From contig JAIHAL010000001.1 in NCBI GenBank assembly GCA_020054675.1, forward strand, positions 124,001 through 188,000: 64,000 bases of DNA, read 5' to 3'. This document shows, piece by piece, positions 44,118 to 52,813 of the stretch (position 1 is its first letter; every line of letters starts with the position of its first letter). The notes beneath the pieces are model-generated. The model did no database searches and was not told the DNA's origin. It was given only the letters and a program-made list of their open reading frames with translations. This stretch comes from Oscillospiraceae bacterium (GTDB lineage Bacteria > Bacillota > Clostridia > Oscillospirales > Ruminococcaceae). The translations under genes were made by a program, and so were the position numbers.

Positions 44118-44902
44118 TGCTTCCGCAAAAGCTTTTGATGCATTTTTCGCATTTCAGCGATGAGGATAATGTATTTGCCGCAAAAATTTGCGATATGGTT
44201 GAATTTTGCAAAAGCAAACATTCGGCCAGATATTCTTTTTTTCTTAATGAAAGGCAATGCGCTATCGCTGAAGATGTTTTAGAGGCTTTGGGCTTTTTTA
44301 ATTATTTGCTTTTCGGCGGGTTTGAAAGCGCAAGCAGAAAGGTACTGGGAATTTTTCCGGAATATTGCGAGCCTGATAAGGATTCTTTTCCGATAACCGC
44401 TGTAAAATTTTCTTACAGGAAAATTGATAAGCTTTCGCATAGGGATTTCCTTGGAGCAATAATGTCAAAGCAAATCAAAAGGGAAACCGTGGGTGATATT
44501 ATTGTAGGTGAAGGTGAAGCTGTAGCTTTTATATATAATACCGTTAAGGACATATTTTTTAATGAAATAAGCAAAATAGGTTCTGTTGGCGTAAAGCTTT
44601 CCGAAATATCTGCTGAAAATATAGAAGTGAAACAAAATTTTTTGGAAATTTCGGGAACGGTTTCGTCATTAAGGGCTGATTGTGTTTTTAGTCTTGCGGC
44701 AAAAGTGAGCCGCAATCAGGCTGTATTACTTATAAAATCTGCAGGAATGGATGTAAATTATAAAAAAATCTTTTCACCGAGCGAAACCTTAAATTGCGGG
44801 GATGTTTTCGGCATAATCGGATATGGCAAATTCAAGCTTGAAGAAGTAGGGAATGAAACTAGAAAAGGCAGAATACACATAAAAATAAATAAATATATTT
44901 AG
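44117..44902 (+). CDS. YlmH-like S4-domain RNA-binding protein
   Basis: 261-residue relative of B. subtilis YlmH, a division-cluster protein now linked to ribosome rescue. The N-terminal part (about 1-150: FFLNERQCAIAEDVLEALGFFNYLLFGGF, SHRDFLGAIMSKQIKRETVGDII) is the YlmH-specific region; the C-terminal segment (SETLNCGDVFGIIGYGKFKLEEVGNETRKGRIHIKINKY) ends the S4-type domain. Start ATG shares its A with the sepF stop (TAATG). ylmG, usually between sepF and ylmH, is absent here. Confidence 0.88.
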   Translation: MLPQKLLMHFSHFSDEDNVFAAKICDMVEFCKSKHSARYSFFLNERQCAIAEDVLEALGFFNYLLFGGFESASRKVLGIFPEYCEPDKDSFPITAVKFSYRKIDKLSHRDFLGAIMSKQIKRETVGDIIVGEGEAVAFIYNTVKDIFFNEISKIGSVGVKLSEISAENIEVKQNFLEISGTVSSLRADCVFSLAAKVSRNQAVLLIKSAGMDVNYKKIFSPSETLNCGDVFGIIGYGKFKLEEVGNETRKGRIHIKINKYI

Positions 44903-44916
44903 AGGTGATTGGCTTT

Positions 44917-45537
44917 ATGTTGACAGCGAAAGAAATAAGCAATAAAAAATTTGAAAAGGCTGCTTTCGGTGGTTATAAAATCGAAGAAGTTGACGAATTT
45001 TTAAAAGAAGTTGCAATTGAATTTGCTCAGCTCCAAAAAGATAAAGAAGAATCCGAAAAAAAGATTGATATTCTTGCCGATAAGGTCAGAGAATATATGA
45101 AAGATGAGGATGTCCTTAAAGCAGCATTGCTTGGAGCACAGCGTCAAGGTCATAAAATTATTGACGATGCAAAACAGCTTGCCGACCAAATAATTTTTGA
45201 AGCAAAGGAAAAAGCAAGCCAAGTAACTTCGCAAATACAAGCGCAGATTGAGGCCGAAAGGGCTACCCTTGCAAATATGCAAAGGGAGGTTTCTGATTTT
45301 AAAGCTAAACTTCTTTCGCTTTATAAAAGCCATCTTGATATAATTACCGCTTTGCCGGATTCTGATGATTCCGGATATTCCTCTGCGCCGGAGCAGGAGC
45401 AGACGGCTGTTGAAGAGCCGTCCGAAGGAACTGCAAAGGAAGATGTAAAAGCAGAGGAAGGCTATCCTTTTCATTCGCCTTCAAAAGGTGCGGAAAACAG
45501 ATATACAGATTTAAAATTTGGTCAAAACAATAAATAA
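44917..45537 (+). CDS. divIVA: DivIVA-domain protein
   Basis: Curvature-sensing scaffold at the septum and poles. The N-terminus (LTAKEISNKKFEKAAFGGYKIEEVDEFLKEVAIEF) is the DivIVA membrane-binding signature, followed by a long coiled-coil (about 25-140) and an acidic low-complexity tail (AEEGYPFHSP). 206 residues from ATG 44917; AGAGGTGA lies before it, so GTG 44905 is less likely. It is followed by ileS as in Bacillus. Confidence 0.93.
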   Translation: MLTAKEISNKKFEKAAFGGYKIEEVDEFLKEVAIEFAQLQKDKEESEKKIDILADKVREYMKDEDVLKAALLGAQRQGHKIIDDAKQLADQIIFEAKEKASQVTSQIQAQIEAERATLANMQREVSDFKAKLLSLYKSHLDIITALPDSDDSGYSSAPEQEQTAVEEPSEGTAKEDVKAEEGYPFHSPSKGAENRYTDLKFGQNNK

Positions 45538-45563
45538 TTTAGCATAAGGAGAGTTCATTTAAG

Positions 45564-48362
45564 ATGCCTCAGGATTACAACAGCACGATAAATCTTCCAA
45601 GCACTGAATTTTCAATGCGCGGAAACCTTACCCAAAAAGAGCCGAAAATGCTTGAAGAATGGGAAAAAGAAAAAATTTACTACAAAATGGTTGAAAAAAA
45701 CAAAGGAAAGCCGTCATATATTCTTCATGACGGGCCTCCTTATGCAAATGGAGATATACATCTCGGAACGGCGCTCAATAAGGTCTTAAAGGATATTATT
45801 GTAAAATATAAAAATATGAGCGGATTTTATTCGCCTTATGTTCCGGGGTGGGATACCCATGGTCTTCCTATTGAGCTTAAAGCAATGAAAAAAATAGGCG
45901 TTGAGAACGGGGCAATTCCTGCAGTGGAGCTTAGAAAACACTGCAAGGAATTTGCCATGTCTTATGTTGAAAATCAAAAGGCTCAATTTAAGCGCTTGGG
46001 TGTTCTTGGAGATTTTGATGACCCTTATCTTACTTTAAAGCCTGAATTTGAGGCAAAGCAAATTGAAGTTTTTGGTGAAATGGCGAAAAAAGGCTACGTC
46101 TATAAGGGGCTTAAGCCTGTTTACTGGTGCCCTGAATGCCAAACTGCTCTTGCGGAAGCCGAAATAGAGTATGCAAATGACAAATGCCATTCGATATATG
46201 TAAAATTTAAGGTTGTTGATGACAAGGGCAAATTTGCACCTTTGGGAATTGATTTAAATAAGACATATTTTGTAATATGGACAACTACTACTTGGACTTT
46301 GCCGGGCAACCTTGCAATATGCCTTGGACCTGAATATGAATATACCATTGCAAAGGCAAACGGCGAAAATTATGTTATGGCAAAGGAACTTGTGGATTCG
46401 GCAATGAAGGCCGCAAATATAGCCGAATATGAAACGATTGGCTCTTTCCTTGGAAAAGAGCTTGAATTCATCCAGACCGAGCATCCTTTCATGAACAGAA
46501 AATCTCCTATAATTTTAGGCGACCATGTTACGCTTGAAAGCGGAACCGGATGTGTTCATACCGCTCCCGGACATGGTGTGGAGGACTTTGAGGTTTGCAA
46601 AAATTATAAGGAAATAGGCATAGTTGTGCCTGTTGACTCCAAGGGAGTTTTAACCGCGGATGCAGGCGAATTTTGCGGTCTTAAAACTGAAGATGCGAAT
46701 AAAGCAATTGCACAAAAATTAGAAGAAATAGGGGCGCTTTTTGCCCTTGAAAAAATAGTCCACCAGTATCCGCACTGCTGGCGCTGCAAGGAGCCCGTGC
46801 TTTTCAGGGCGACTGAACAGTGGTTTTGCTCTGTTGAAGCTTTTAAGCCGCAGGCTGTAAAGGCTATTGAAGACGTTGAATGGATTCCGGCATGGGGCGA
46901 AGAGCGCATTAAAGGAATGGTTAGGGATAGGAGCGACTGGTGCATTTCAAGACAGCGCACATGGGGTGTGCCTATTCCGATTATATATTGCAAAGATTGC
47001 CGGAAACCAATTGTAACGGAGGAAACAATAAAGGCTATTGCCGATTTGTTTAGAAAAGAAGGTTCCGATGCATGGTATACAAAGGATGTAAAAGACTTTA
47101 TTCCTGATACTGTAAAATGCGAATGCGGATGCAGCGAATTTACAAAAGAAATGGATATAATGGATGTTTGGTTTGACAGCGGAGTTTCACATACTGCTGT
47201 TCTTGACGAACGCAAGGAACTCAAGTGGCCGGCGGATTTGTATCTTGAAGGAGCCGACCAGTATAGAGGCTGGTTCCAGTCGTCGCTTTTAACATCTGTT
47301 GTATGGAAAGGCACTGCTCCATATAAAGCTGTTTGCACGCATGGATGGGTTGTTGACGGTGAAGGCAGAAAAATGTCGAAATCCCTCGGCAACGGAATAG
47401 CTCCGGAAGATATTATAAATGAATACGGTGCTGATATTTTAAGGCTTTGGGTGGCGTCTTCAGACTACCATTCCGATATAAGGATTTCCAAGGAAATTTT
47501 AAAACAGCTTTCTGAAGCTTACAAAAAGATTAGAAATACCGCAAGATTTATTCTTGGAAACCTTTCAAATGGAAGCGGATTTAATCCAGATACGGATTCG
47601 GTTTCTGAAAATGAACTTCTGGAAATTGACAAATGGGCTTTAATGAGGCTTGATGCTTTAATTGATAAAGTTAAAGCCGGATATGATGCTTTTGATTTCC
47701 ATGTTGTTTTCCATTCGATACACAATTTCTGCGTGGTTGATATGTCTAACTTCTATCTTGATATAATAAAGGACAGGCTGTATTGCACTTCTGAAAAATC
47801 GGTTGAGCGCCGTGCCGCACAAACCGCAATGTACAGGGTTCTTAGCGCATTTTCAAGGCTCATAGCCCCGATACTTGCTTTTACTGCGGATGAAATATGG
47901 AGATATATGCCTCATTCGGCTTCTGATGATAAGCTTAGCATTGTTCTTAATTCAATGCCTGAAAAATCAGGAATTGATTTTGGCAAGGAATTTATAGAAA
48001 AATGGGCTTTGATTTACAAGCTTCGTGAGGATGTTCAAAAAGCCCTTGAAATCAAGAGAGCTGATAAATTTATAGGCGCATCGCTTGAAGCAAAGGTAAC
48101 CATCCATTGTACGGGAAGCCTTTATGAAAAAATAAATTCATATTTGAATGAATTGCCGGCAATTTTCATTGTTTCAGCAGTGGAAGTAAAAAATGATGAA
48201 AATGGCGAATTCAAAGGTGAATTTGAAGGCGTGAGCTTGACGGTTGAAAAGGCAAGCGGTCAAAAATGCGAACGCTGCTGGATTTATTCCGAAACCGTCG
48301 GACAGAATTCAGAACATCCTACACTTTGCGCACGTTGTGCCAAGGAAATTTTAAGCAAATAA
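45564..48362 (+). CDS. ileS: isoleucyl-tRNA synthetase
   Basis: Charges tRNA-Ile. 932 residues with class I motifs: DGPPYANGDIHLGTALNK (HIGH-type, about 57-72), the CP1 editing domain (about 200-390), WFDSGVSHTAVL, and KMSKSLGN (about 603-610). The C-terminal zinc knot CERCWIYSETVG...CARCAKEI is present, marking the eubacterial IleRS type. There are only 26 bases between divIVA and its ATG, with no room for the T-box often found before Firmicute ileS. Confidence 0.97.
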   Translation: MPQDYNSTINLPSTEFSMRGNLTQKEPKMLEEWEKEKIYYKMVEKNKGKPSYILHDGPPYANGDIHLGTALNKVLKDIIVKYKNMSGFYSPYVPGWDTHGLPIELKAMKKIGVENGAIPAVELRKHCKEFAMSYVENQKAQFKRLGVLGDFDDPYLTLKPEFEAKQIEVFGEMAKKGYVYKGLKPVYWCPECQTALAEAEIEYANDKCHSIYVKFKVVDDKGKFAPLGIDLNKTYFVIWTTTTWTLPGNLAICLGPEYEYTIAKANGENYVMAKELVDSAMKAANIAEYETIGSFLGKELEFIQTEHPFMNRKSPIILGDHVTLESGTGCVHTAPGHGVEDFEVCKNYKEIGIVVPVDSKGVLTADAGEFCGLKTEDANKAIAQKLEEIGALFALEKIVHQYPHCWRCKEPVLFRATEQWFCSVEAFKPQAVKAIEDVEWIPAWGEERIKGMVRDRSDWCISRQRTWGVPIPIIYCKDCRKPIVTEETIKAIADLFRKEGSDAWYTKDVKDFIPDTVKCECGCSEFTKEMDIMDVWFDSGVSHTAVLDERKELKWPADLYLEGADQYRGWFQSSLLTSVVWKGTAPYKAVCTHGWVVDGEGRKMSKSLGNGIAPEDIINEYGADILRLWVASSDYHSDIRISKEILKQLSEAYKKIRNTARFILGNLSNGSGFNPDTDSVSENELLEIDKWALMRLDALIDKVKAGYDAFDFHVVFHSIHNFCVVDMSNFYLDIIKDRLYCTSEKSVERRAAQTAMYRVLSAFSRLIAPILAFTADEIWRYMPHSASDDKLSIVLNSMPEKSGIDFGKEFIEKWALIYKLREDVQKALEIKRADKFIGASLEAKVTIHCTGSLYEKINSYLNELPAIFIVSAVEVKNDENGEFKGEFEGVSLTVEKASGQKCERCWIYSETVGQNSEHPTLCARCAKEILSK

Positions 48363-48387
48363 AGCAGGCGGCAAAAGCCGCCTGCTT
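48362..48387 (+). promoter_or_regulatory. GC-rich hairpin between ileS and lspA
   Basis: Perfect 11-bp stem AAGCAGGCGGC/GCCGCCTGCTT with AAAA loop, starting at the last base of ileS. There is no T-run; the lspA ribosome site GGAGG follows directly, so it is more likely an intercistronic stability or translation element than a terminator. Confidence 0.6.
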
Positions 48388-48396
48388 GGAGGTAAA

Positions 48397-48879
48397 ATGA
48401 TATTTGTTGCATTGTTGGCTATAATTTTGCTCATAGGTGTGGACCAAATCATAAAGCTTTGGGCATTGGAAAATCTTAAAGATGCCGCTCCTATTCAATT
48501 CATAAAAATAGGCGGCAAGGAAATAATTAACCTGTCATACGTTGAAAACAGGGGAGCGGCATTCAGCATACTTCAAGATAAATTGATATTTTTAATAATA
48601 ATAACTTCAATTTTTGTAATTGCCGGAATTATTTTGATTGTCACTAAAAAAATTAAAAATCCATTGGCACTTGCAAGCGTTTCTTTGGTGATTGCCGGAG
48701 GACTTGGAAATTTAATTGATAGAATTTCCCGAGGATTTGTTGTTGATTATATTGAAATTAAGCTTTTTAAGTTTGCAATCTTTAATTTTGCGGATTGTTG
48801 TGTTGTAATTGGGGCAATAATGCTTTTGATATACACGCTTATTTCCGATAAAGCTAAAAAGGATGCTTTAAATGTATAA
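48397..48879 (+). CDS. lspA: lipoprotein signal peptidase (SPase II)
   Basis: Aspartic protease removing lipoprotein signal peptides in the membrane. 160 residues, four membrane segments. Catalytic Asp pair: NLIDRISRGFVVDYI (first Asp) and FNFADCCVVIGA (second Asp); the VENRGAAFSIL motif is also typical. It ends with a short overlap into the RluD-type gene. Confidence 0.96.
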   Translation: MIFVALLAIILLIGVDQIIKLWALENLKDAAPIQFIKIGGKEIINLSYVENRGAAFSILQDKLIFLIIITSIFVIAGIILIVTKKIKNPLALASVSLVIAGGLGNLIDRISRGFVVDYIEIKLFKFAIFNFADCCVVIGAIMLLIYTLISDKAKKDALNV

Positions 48880-49771
48880 TTTCAAGGTCACGGATGAGTG
48901 TCAAGGTGAAAGGCTTGACAAGTGGCTTGCGGAGCAAAAGATAGAACTTACTCGTTCCGCAATACAAAAGCTTATTTCAGAAGGCGAAATAAAAGTAAAT
49001 GGCAAGTTTGTTCCTAAAAATTACGTCTTAAAGAAAGATGATGATGTTTCGGTAAACATACCGGAGCCCAAAGAACTTGATGTAAAGGCGCAAGACTTGC
49101 CAATTGAAATTGTTTACCAAGATGAAGATTTGCTTGTTGTAAATAAACCAAAAGGTATGGTTGTGCATCCGGCGGCAGGAAATTATGAAGGCACTCTTGT
49201 AAATGCGCTTTTGCATCATTGCAAAGGACAGCTTTCTGGAATAAATGGCATCGTACGTCCGGGGATTGTGCATAGGATTGATAAAAATACAAGCGGGCTT
49301 TTAATTGTGGCAAAGAATGATAAAGCACATTTAAAGCTTGCGGAGCAGATAAAGGCGCATACCTTTACACGTGAATATGAGGCTGTTGTATGCGGAAGAA
49401 TGAAAAATGAAAGCGGCACTATAAATGCTCCAATAGGCAGACATCCGGTCGATAGGAAGAAAATGTGCGTTACTGATAAAAATTCCAAAGATGCCGTTAC
49501 ACATTATTTTGTAATTGAAAATTTTGAGGCATACAGTCATTTGCGGCTTAAGCTTGAAACCGGAAGAACACATCAAATACGTGTTCATATGGCATATATC
49601 GGTCATCCGGTTTTAGGGGATGATGTTTATGGAAAACCATTCAAGGGAATCGAAGGGCAATGCTTGCATGCTAAAAAAATAGGTTTTGTGCATCCTGCTA
49701 CCGGGGAGTATTTGGAGTTTGACAGTGAACTTCCTTTGTATTTTAAAAATATTTTGCAAAAGCTTAAATAA
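48872..49771 (+). CDS. RluA-family (RluD-type) pseudouridine synthase
   Basis: 299 residues. N-terminal S4 domain (about 1-75: LDKWLAEQKIELTRSAIQKLISEGEIKVNGK), then the catalytic domain with the Asp in GIVHRIDKNTSGLLIVAKND and the family motifs RPGIVHR, LETGRTHQIRVHMAYIGHPVLGD. It probably modifies 23S rRNA (RluD positions). It is lspA's partner as ylyB is in Bacillus. Ribosome site lies inside lspA. Confidence 0.93.
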   Translation: MYNFKVTDECQGERLDKWLAEQKIELTRSAIQKLISEGEIKVNGKFVPKNYVLKKDDDVSVNIPEPKELDVKAQDLPIEIVYQDEDLLVVNKPKGMVVHPAAGNYEGTLVNALLHHCKGQLSGINGIVRPGIVHRIDKNTSGLLIVAKNDKAHLKLAEQIKAHTFTREYEAVVCGRMKNESGTINAPIGRHPVDRKKMCVTDKNSKDAVTHYFVIENFEAYSHLRLKLETGRTHQIRVHMAYIGHPVLGDDVYGKPFKGIEGQCLHAKKIGFVHPATGEYLEFDSELPLYFKNILQKLK

Positions 49772-49790
49772 CAAAAACTCTTATGCATAA

Positions 49791-49940
49791 AAAATATTCA
49801 AATTATTTTGTTATAAATTATTTGAATGGTATGAAAAAACAAAAAATATTTTAGGAAATGTTGAACTTGTTTGGTCAAAAACTTTTGATGGAAGTGCTTT
49901 GACTGAATTAATCAATTATATTAAAAATCTGGAGGTTTAA
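49791..49940 (+). pseudogene. possible 3' remnant of an unidentified coding sequence
   Basis: A 49-codon frame without ATG/GTG/TTG at its beginning reads protein-like in its latter part (NVELVWSKTFDGSALTEL) and ends with TAA four bases before the transketolase ATG, across its GGAGG. Either a decayed gene tail or chance; I recognise no family. Confidence 0.25.
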
Positions 49941-49942
49941 AA

Positions 49943-50788
49943 ATGGATCCGAAAATTAAAAGAGACCTTGAGATTACTGCCTGCAAAATCAGAAAAGGCA
50001 TAATTGAAGGCGTGTACAATGCAAAATCAGGACATCCCGGCGGTTCGCTTTCAATTGCCGATTTGCTTGCGTATCTTTATTTTGTAAAGCTCAACGTGGA
50101 CCCGAAGAATCCTAAAATGCCCGATAGGGACAGAGTCGTTCTTTCAAAGGGACATTGTGCCCCGGGACTCTATTCTGCCCTTGCTCTCAGGGGATTTTTT
50201 GATGTTGAGGAACTTAAAAAACTCCGTCACATAGGAGCAATGCTTCAAGGCCATCCGGATATGAAAGGCACTCCTGGTGTTGATATGACCACAGGTTCAC
50301 TTGGACAGGGGATTTCCGCTGCATGCGGAATGGCGCTTTCCGGAAAGCTTTCAAATAAATATTATAAGGTTTATGCAATTCTTGGCGACGGTGAAGTTGA
50401 AGAAGGACAGGTTTGGGAGGCAGCAATGTTTGCCGCCCACTATAAACTTGACAATCTTGTGGCAATTGTTGACAATAATGGATTGCAGATTGACGGCAAA
50501 ATAACAGATGTTTGCTCGCCAATGCCTATTACTGACAAGTTTGAGGCTTTCGGCTGGCATGTAATCACCATGGATGCCCATAATTTTGATGATATTGAAA
50601 GGGCATTTGATGAAGCTGAAAAAATTTCCGGCAAACCCGTTGCAATAATACAAACCAGTGTAAAGGGCAAGAACGTTTCGTTTATGGAAAATCAGGTATC
50701 ATGGCATGGTTCGGCTCCAAATAAGGAACAGTATGAACAAGCTATGGCTGAACTTGATAAGCAACTTAAAGATTTGGAGGGCAAATAA
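49943..50788 (+). CDS. transketolase, N-terminal (TPP-binding) subunit
   Basis: 281 residues. The split transketolase in which the TPP-diphosphate binding half is a separate chain. Motifs: GHPGGSLSIADLLAYLYF, VLSKGHCAPGLY, TGSLGQGISAACGMALSG, and the TPP motif GDGEVEEGQVWEAAMFAAHYKLDNLVAIVDNNGLQIDG. Works in the non-oxidative pentose phosphate route. The second half follows directly. Confidence 0.96.
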   Translation: MDPKIKRDLEITACKIRKGIIEGVYNAKSGHPGGSLSIADLLAYLYFVKLNVDPKNPKMPDRDRVVLSKGHCAPGLYSALALRGFFDVEELKKLRHIGAMLQGHPDMKGTPGVDMTTGSLGQGISAACGMALSGKLSNKYYKVYAILGDGEVEEGQVWEAAMFAAHYKLDNLVAIVDNNGLQIDGKITDVCSPMPITDKFEAFGWHVITMDAHNFDDIERAFDEAEKISGKPVAIIQTSVKGKNVSFMENQVSWHGSAPNKEQYEQAMAELDKQLKDLEGK

Positions 50789-51739
50789 ATGGCTGATGCA
50801 ATAAAAAAAGCTACAAGAGAAAGCTACGGTGAGGCTTTGGCAAGCCTTGGCGAAAAATATGAAAATCTTTATGTGCTTGACGCGGACCTTGCTGCTGCAA
50901 CCAAAACCGGCGTCTTTAAGAAAAAATTCCCGGAACGCTTTATTGATTGCGGAATTGCCGAAAGCAATATGATGGGTGTTGCGGCCGGAATGGCATCCAC
51001 CGGCAAAATAGTTTTTGCAAGCACATTTGCAATGTTTGCTGCCGGAAGAGCTTTTGAACAAGTAAGAAACTCCATTGGCTATCCTCATATAAATGTTAAA
51101 ATAGGCGCAACTCATGCAGGAATTTCAGTTGGTGAGGATGGTGCAACGCACCAGTGCAACGAGGATATTGCTCTTATGAGGACAATTCCCGGGATGACGA
51201 TAATAAATCCAGCTGATGATGTTGAGGCTAAGGCAGCGGTTGAAGCGGCAATACTTCATGACGGCCCGGTGTATTTAAGATTTGGAAGACTTGCGGCTCC
51301 CGTGTTTAATGACCCTAACAATTATAAATTTGAACTTGGCAAAGGAATTGAACTTCGCGGTGGCAAGGATGTTGCAATTATTGCAACTGGCCTTATGGTT
51401 TCTGAAGCAATTGAAGCCGCAAAGGAACTTGAAGCTCAAGGAATTGATGCGAGGGTTATCAATATCCATACGATTAAGCCGATAGACAAGGATATTATTT
51501 GCAAGGCTGCAAAGGAAACCGGCGTTATTGTAACTGTTGAAGAACATAGCGTAATCGGCGGTCTTGGAAGTGCGGTTGCAGAAGTTGTTACCGAATGTTG
51601 TCCGGTTCCGGTTGTGAAAATCGGCGTAAATGATGTTTTCGGACATTCAGGGCCTGCCGTAGAATTGCTTAAAGAATTTGGACTTTCAAAGGACAACATC
51701 GTTGAAAAAGCAAAATACGCGGTTTCATTAAAAAAATAA
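50789..51739 (+). CDS. transketolase, C-terminal subunit
   Basis: 316 residues holding the pyrimidine-binding and C-terminal domains: DADLAAATKTGVFKKKFPERFIDCGIAESNMMGVAAGMA with the catalytic Glu in GIAESNM, FEQVRNSIGY, THAGISVGEDGATHQCNEDIA, and the C-terminal transketolase domain with VTVEEHSVIGGLGSAVAEV. It starts one base after the N-terminal subunit's stop codon; both must be co-translated for the heteromer. A strong terminator follows. Confidence 0.96.
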   Translation: MADAIKKATRESYGEALASLGEKYENLYVLDADLAAATKTGVFKKKFPERFIDCGIAESNMMGVAAGMASTGKIVFASTFAMFAAGRAFEQVRNSIGYPHINVKIGATHAGISVGEDGATHQCNEDIALMRTIPGMTIINPADDVEAKAAVEAAILHDGPVYLRFGRLAAPVFNDPNNYKFELGKGIELRGGKDVAIIATGLMVSEAIEAAKELEAQGIDARVINIHTIKPIDKDIICKAAKETGVIVTVEEHSVIGGLGSAVAEVVTECCPVPVVKIGVNDVFGHSGPAVELLKEFGLSKDNIVEKAKYAVSLKK

Positions 51740-51747
51740 TATAGTTT

Positions 51748-51787
51748 AAATTAAACGGACGCTTTTGCTGTCCGTTTAATTTTTTTA
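51748..51787 (+). terminator. terminator of the transketolase pair
   Basis: Perfect 13-bp stem (51748-51760 with 51770-51782, core AAACGGAC/GTCCGTTT) and T-run to 51786. Confidence 0.9.
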
Positions 51788-51860
51788 ATTCCGCACATTT
51801 TATAAAACATTGAATATAATTATTTATGGCATATATTTGATAGTTTAAAGGTGTGGGGAT

Positions 51861-52541
51861 ATGCGTTCCAAAAAATCACGAAGTTCTGTTTTTTTACGGA
51901 AATTTTTATTTTCTGTATTTGCTTTGATTTCAGCTATTTTATTTGTTGATATGAAAATACGTCCTGTTGTAAAAACGGTGGCGCAATATCAAGGCAGTAA
52001 AATAACTTCATCGGCGATAAATAAATCCGTTAAAGATGCGATTTCAAAATCAGATGTAGATTTTGAAAATTTGGTATCAATTTCATACAACAACAGCGGA
52101 GATATTTCCTCAGTAAAGACTAATATAAAAGAAATAGACAGGCTGCAATCTGAAATATCTCTTTCCGTAAATTCAAGCATGGATGAAATTTCGGATGACT
52201 GCATAGAAATTCCTCTCGGAACTTTCAGCGGGATATCTTTGCTTAACGGCAGGGGGCCGGTTTTTAAATTTAAGATAAAACCGGTCGGATTTGTCTCAAC
52301 GCAGCTTAAAAGCGAATTTATTTCCGCCGGCATAAATCAAACTCTTCATAAAATAACGCTTAATGTTGGAACATCTGCAACTGCGGTTGTTCCTGGTGCA
52401 AATGCGGATTTTGACGTGAATTTTACATATGTTGTAGCAGAAACAGTTATTGTTGGGAAAATTCCGGAAAGCTATACTTATGTCACAGGTGATGAAAGGG
52501 ACAGCCTTACAAAGGCAAATGATTATAAATCTAACGGTTAA
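51861..52541 (+). CDS. yunB: sporulation protein YunB
   Basis: Mother-cell sporulation protein of unknown biochemical role. 226 residues: one N-terminal membrane segment (about 14-30, FSVFALISAILFVDM), then an extracytoplasmic domain with family motifs VSISYNNSGDISSVKTNIKEIDRLQSEI, IPLGTFSGISLLNGRGPVFKFKIKPVG, and the C-terminal TAVVPGANADFDVNFTYVVAETVIVGKIPESYTYV. In Bacillus it is sigma-E controlled; here a CATATATT (51830-51837) resembles a sigma-E -10, but the -35 and spacing are weak. No terminator is seen after it. Confidence 0.92.
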   Translation: MRSKKSRSSVFLRKFLFSVFALISAILFVDMKIRPVVKTVAQYQGSKITSSAINKSVKDAISKSDVDFENLVSISYNNSGDISSVKTNIKEIDRLQSEISLSVNSSMDEISDDCIEIPLGTFSGISLLNGRGPVFKFKIKPVGFVSTQLKSEFISAGINQTLHKITLNVGTSATAVVPGANADFDVNFTYVVAETVIVGKIPESYTYVTGDERDSLTKANDYKSNG

Positions 52542-52607
52542 TATAATATAAAAATCTTATCTGATTCGTTTAAAAGTTTTTTAAGCGTATATAAAAAGGT
52601 TTTTGTA

Positions 52608-52635
52608 TTGACTTTTTACTGATGTGTGATATAAT
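52608..52635 (+). promoter_or_regulatory. strong promoter of the hydrogenase-maturation leader
   Basis: TTGACT (52608-52613), 16-base spacer, TATAAT (52630-52635) with extended -10 TG. Start predicted near 52642. Confidence 0.8.
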
Positions 52636-52641
52636 GAAATT

Positions 52642-52798
52642 AAATGAACAGCAGGATTTTATTTTGCTGTTGATTGTGCTTTAACAAAATGTTTATCGGG
52701 TTGCAAGGATTGTTTCCGAGCAATTGGAGCGGCATCTATAAGGATTATTATAGCTGTAAGTGCGCCTTTTTGCTCAAAAAAGGCGCTTTTTTGTTGCA
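52642..52798 (+). ncRNA. structured 5' leader of the hyd maturation operon (putative attenuator/riboswitch)
   Basis: About 150 bases between the promoter and the intrinsic terminator. Visible helices: AACAGCA/TGCTGTT (52647-52653 with 52665-52671); TTGC...GCAA around a GGA/TCC pair with an AA/GA internal loop (about 52701-52723); CTATAA/TTATAG (about 52735-52754); then the terminator stem. There is no room for another promoter after the terminator, so the hyd genes must be read by read-through. I do not recognise a known riboswitch class. Confidence 0.55.
52761..52792 (+). terminator. leader terminator in front of the TM1266-type gene
   Basis: GCGCCTTTTT (52762-52771) pairs with AAAAAAGGCGC (52776-52786), four-base loop, then TTTTTT. 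It lies only 22-28 bases before the GTG start at 52814. Confidence 0.85.
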
Positions 52799-52813
52799 TA
52801 GGGAGGTGCTTTT

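Noticed and set aside
45538-45563. T-box leader before ileS
   Set aside because: Only 26 bases separate divIVA and ileS; there is no specifier loop or T-box sequence.
46604-47392. 262-residue minus-strand open frame inside ileS
   Set aside because: Lies wholly within ileS, which has all class I motifs; no ribosome site or family resemblance.
52644-52673. Nine-codon ATG frame in the hyd leader ending in two Cys codons, possible leader peptide for cysteine attenuation
   Set aside because: It would begin within a few bases of the predicted transcription start and has no ribosome-binding site; two Cys codons alone are too weak to support it.
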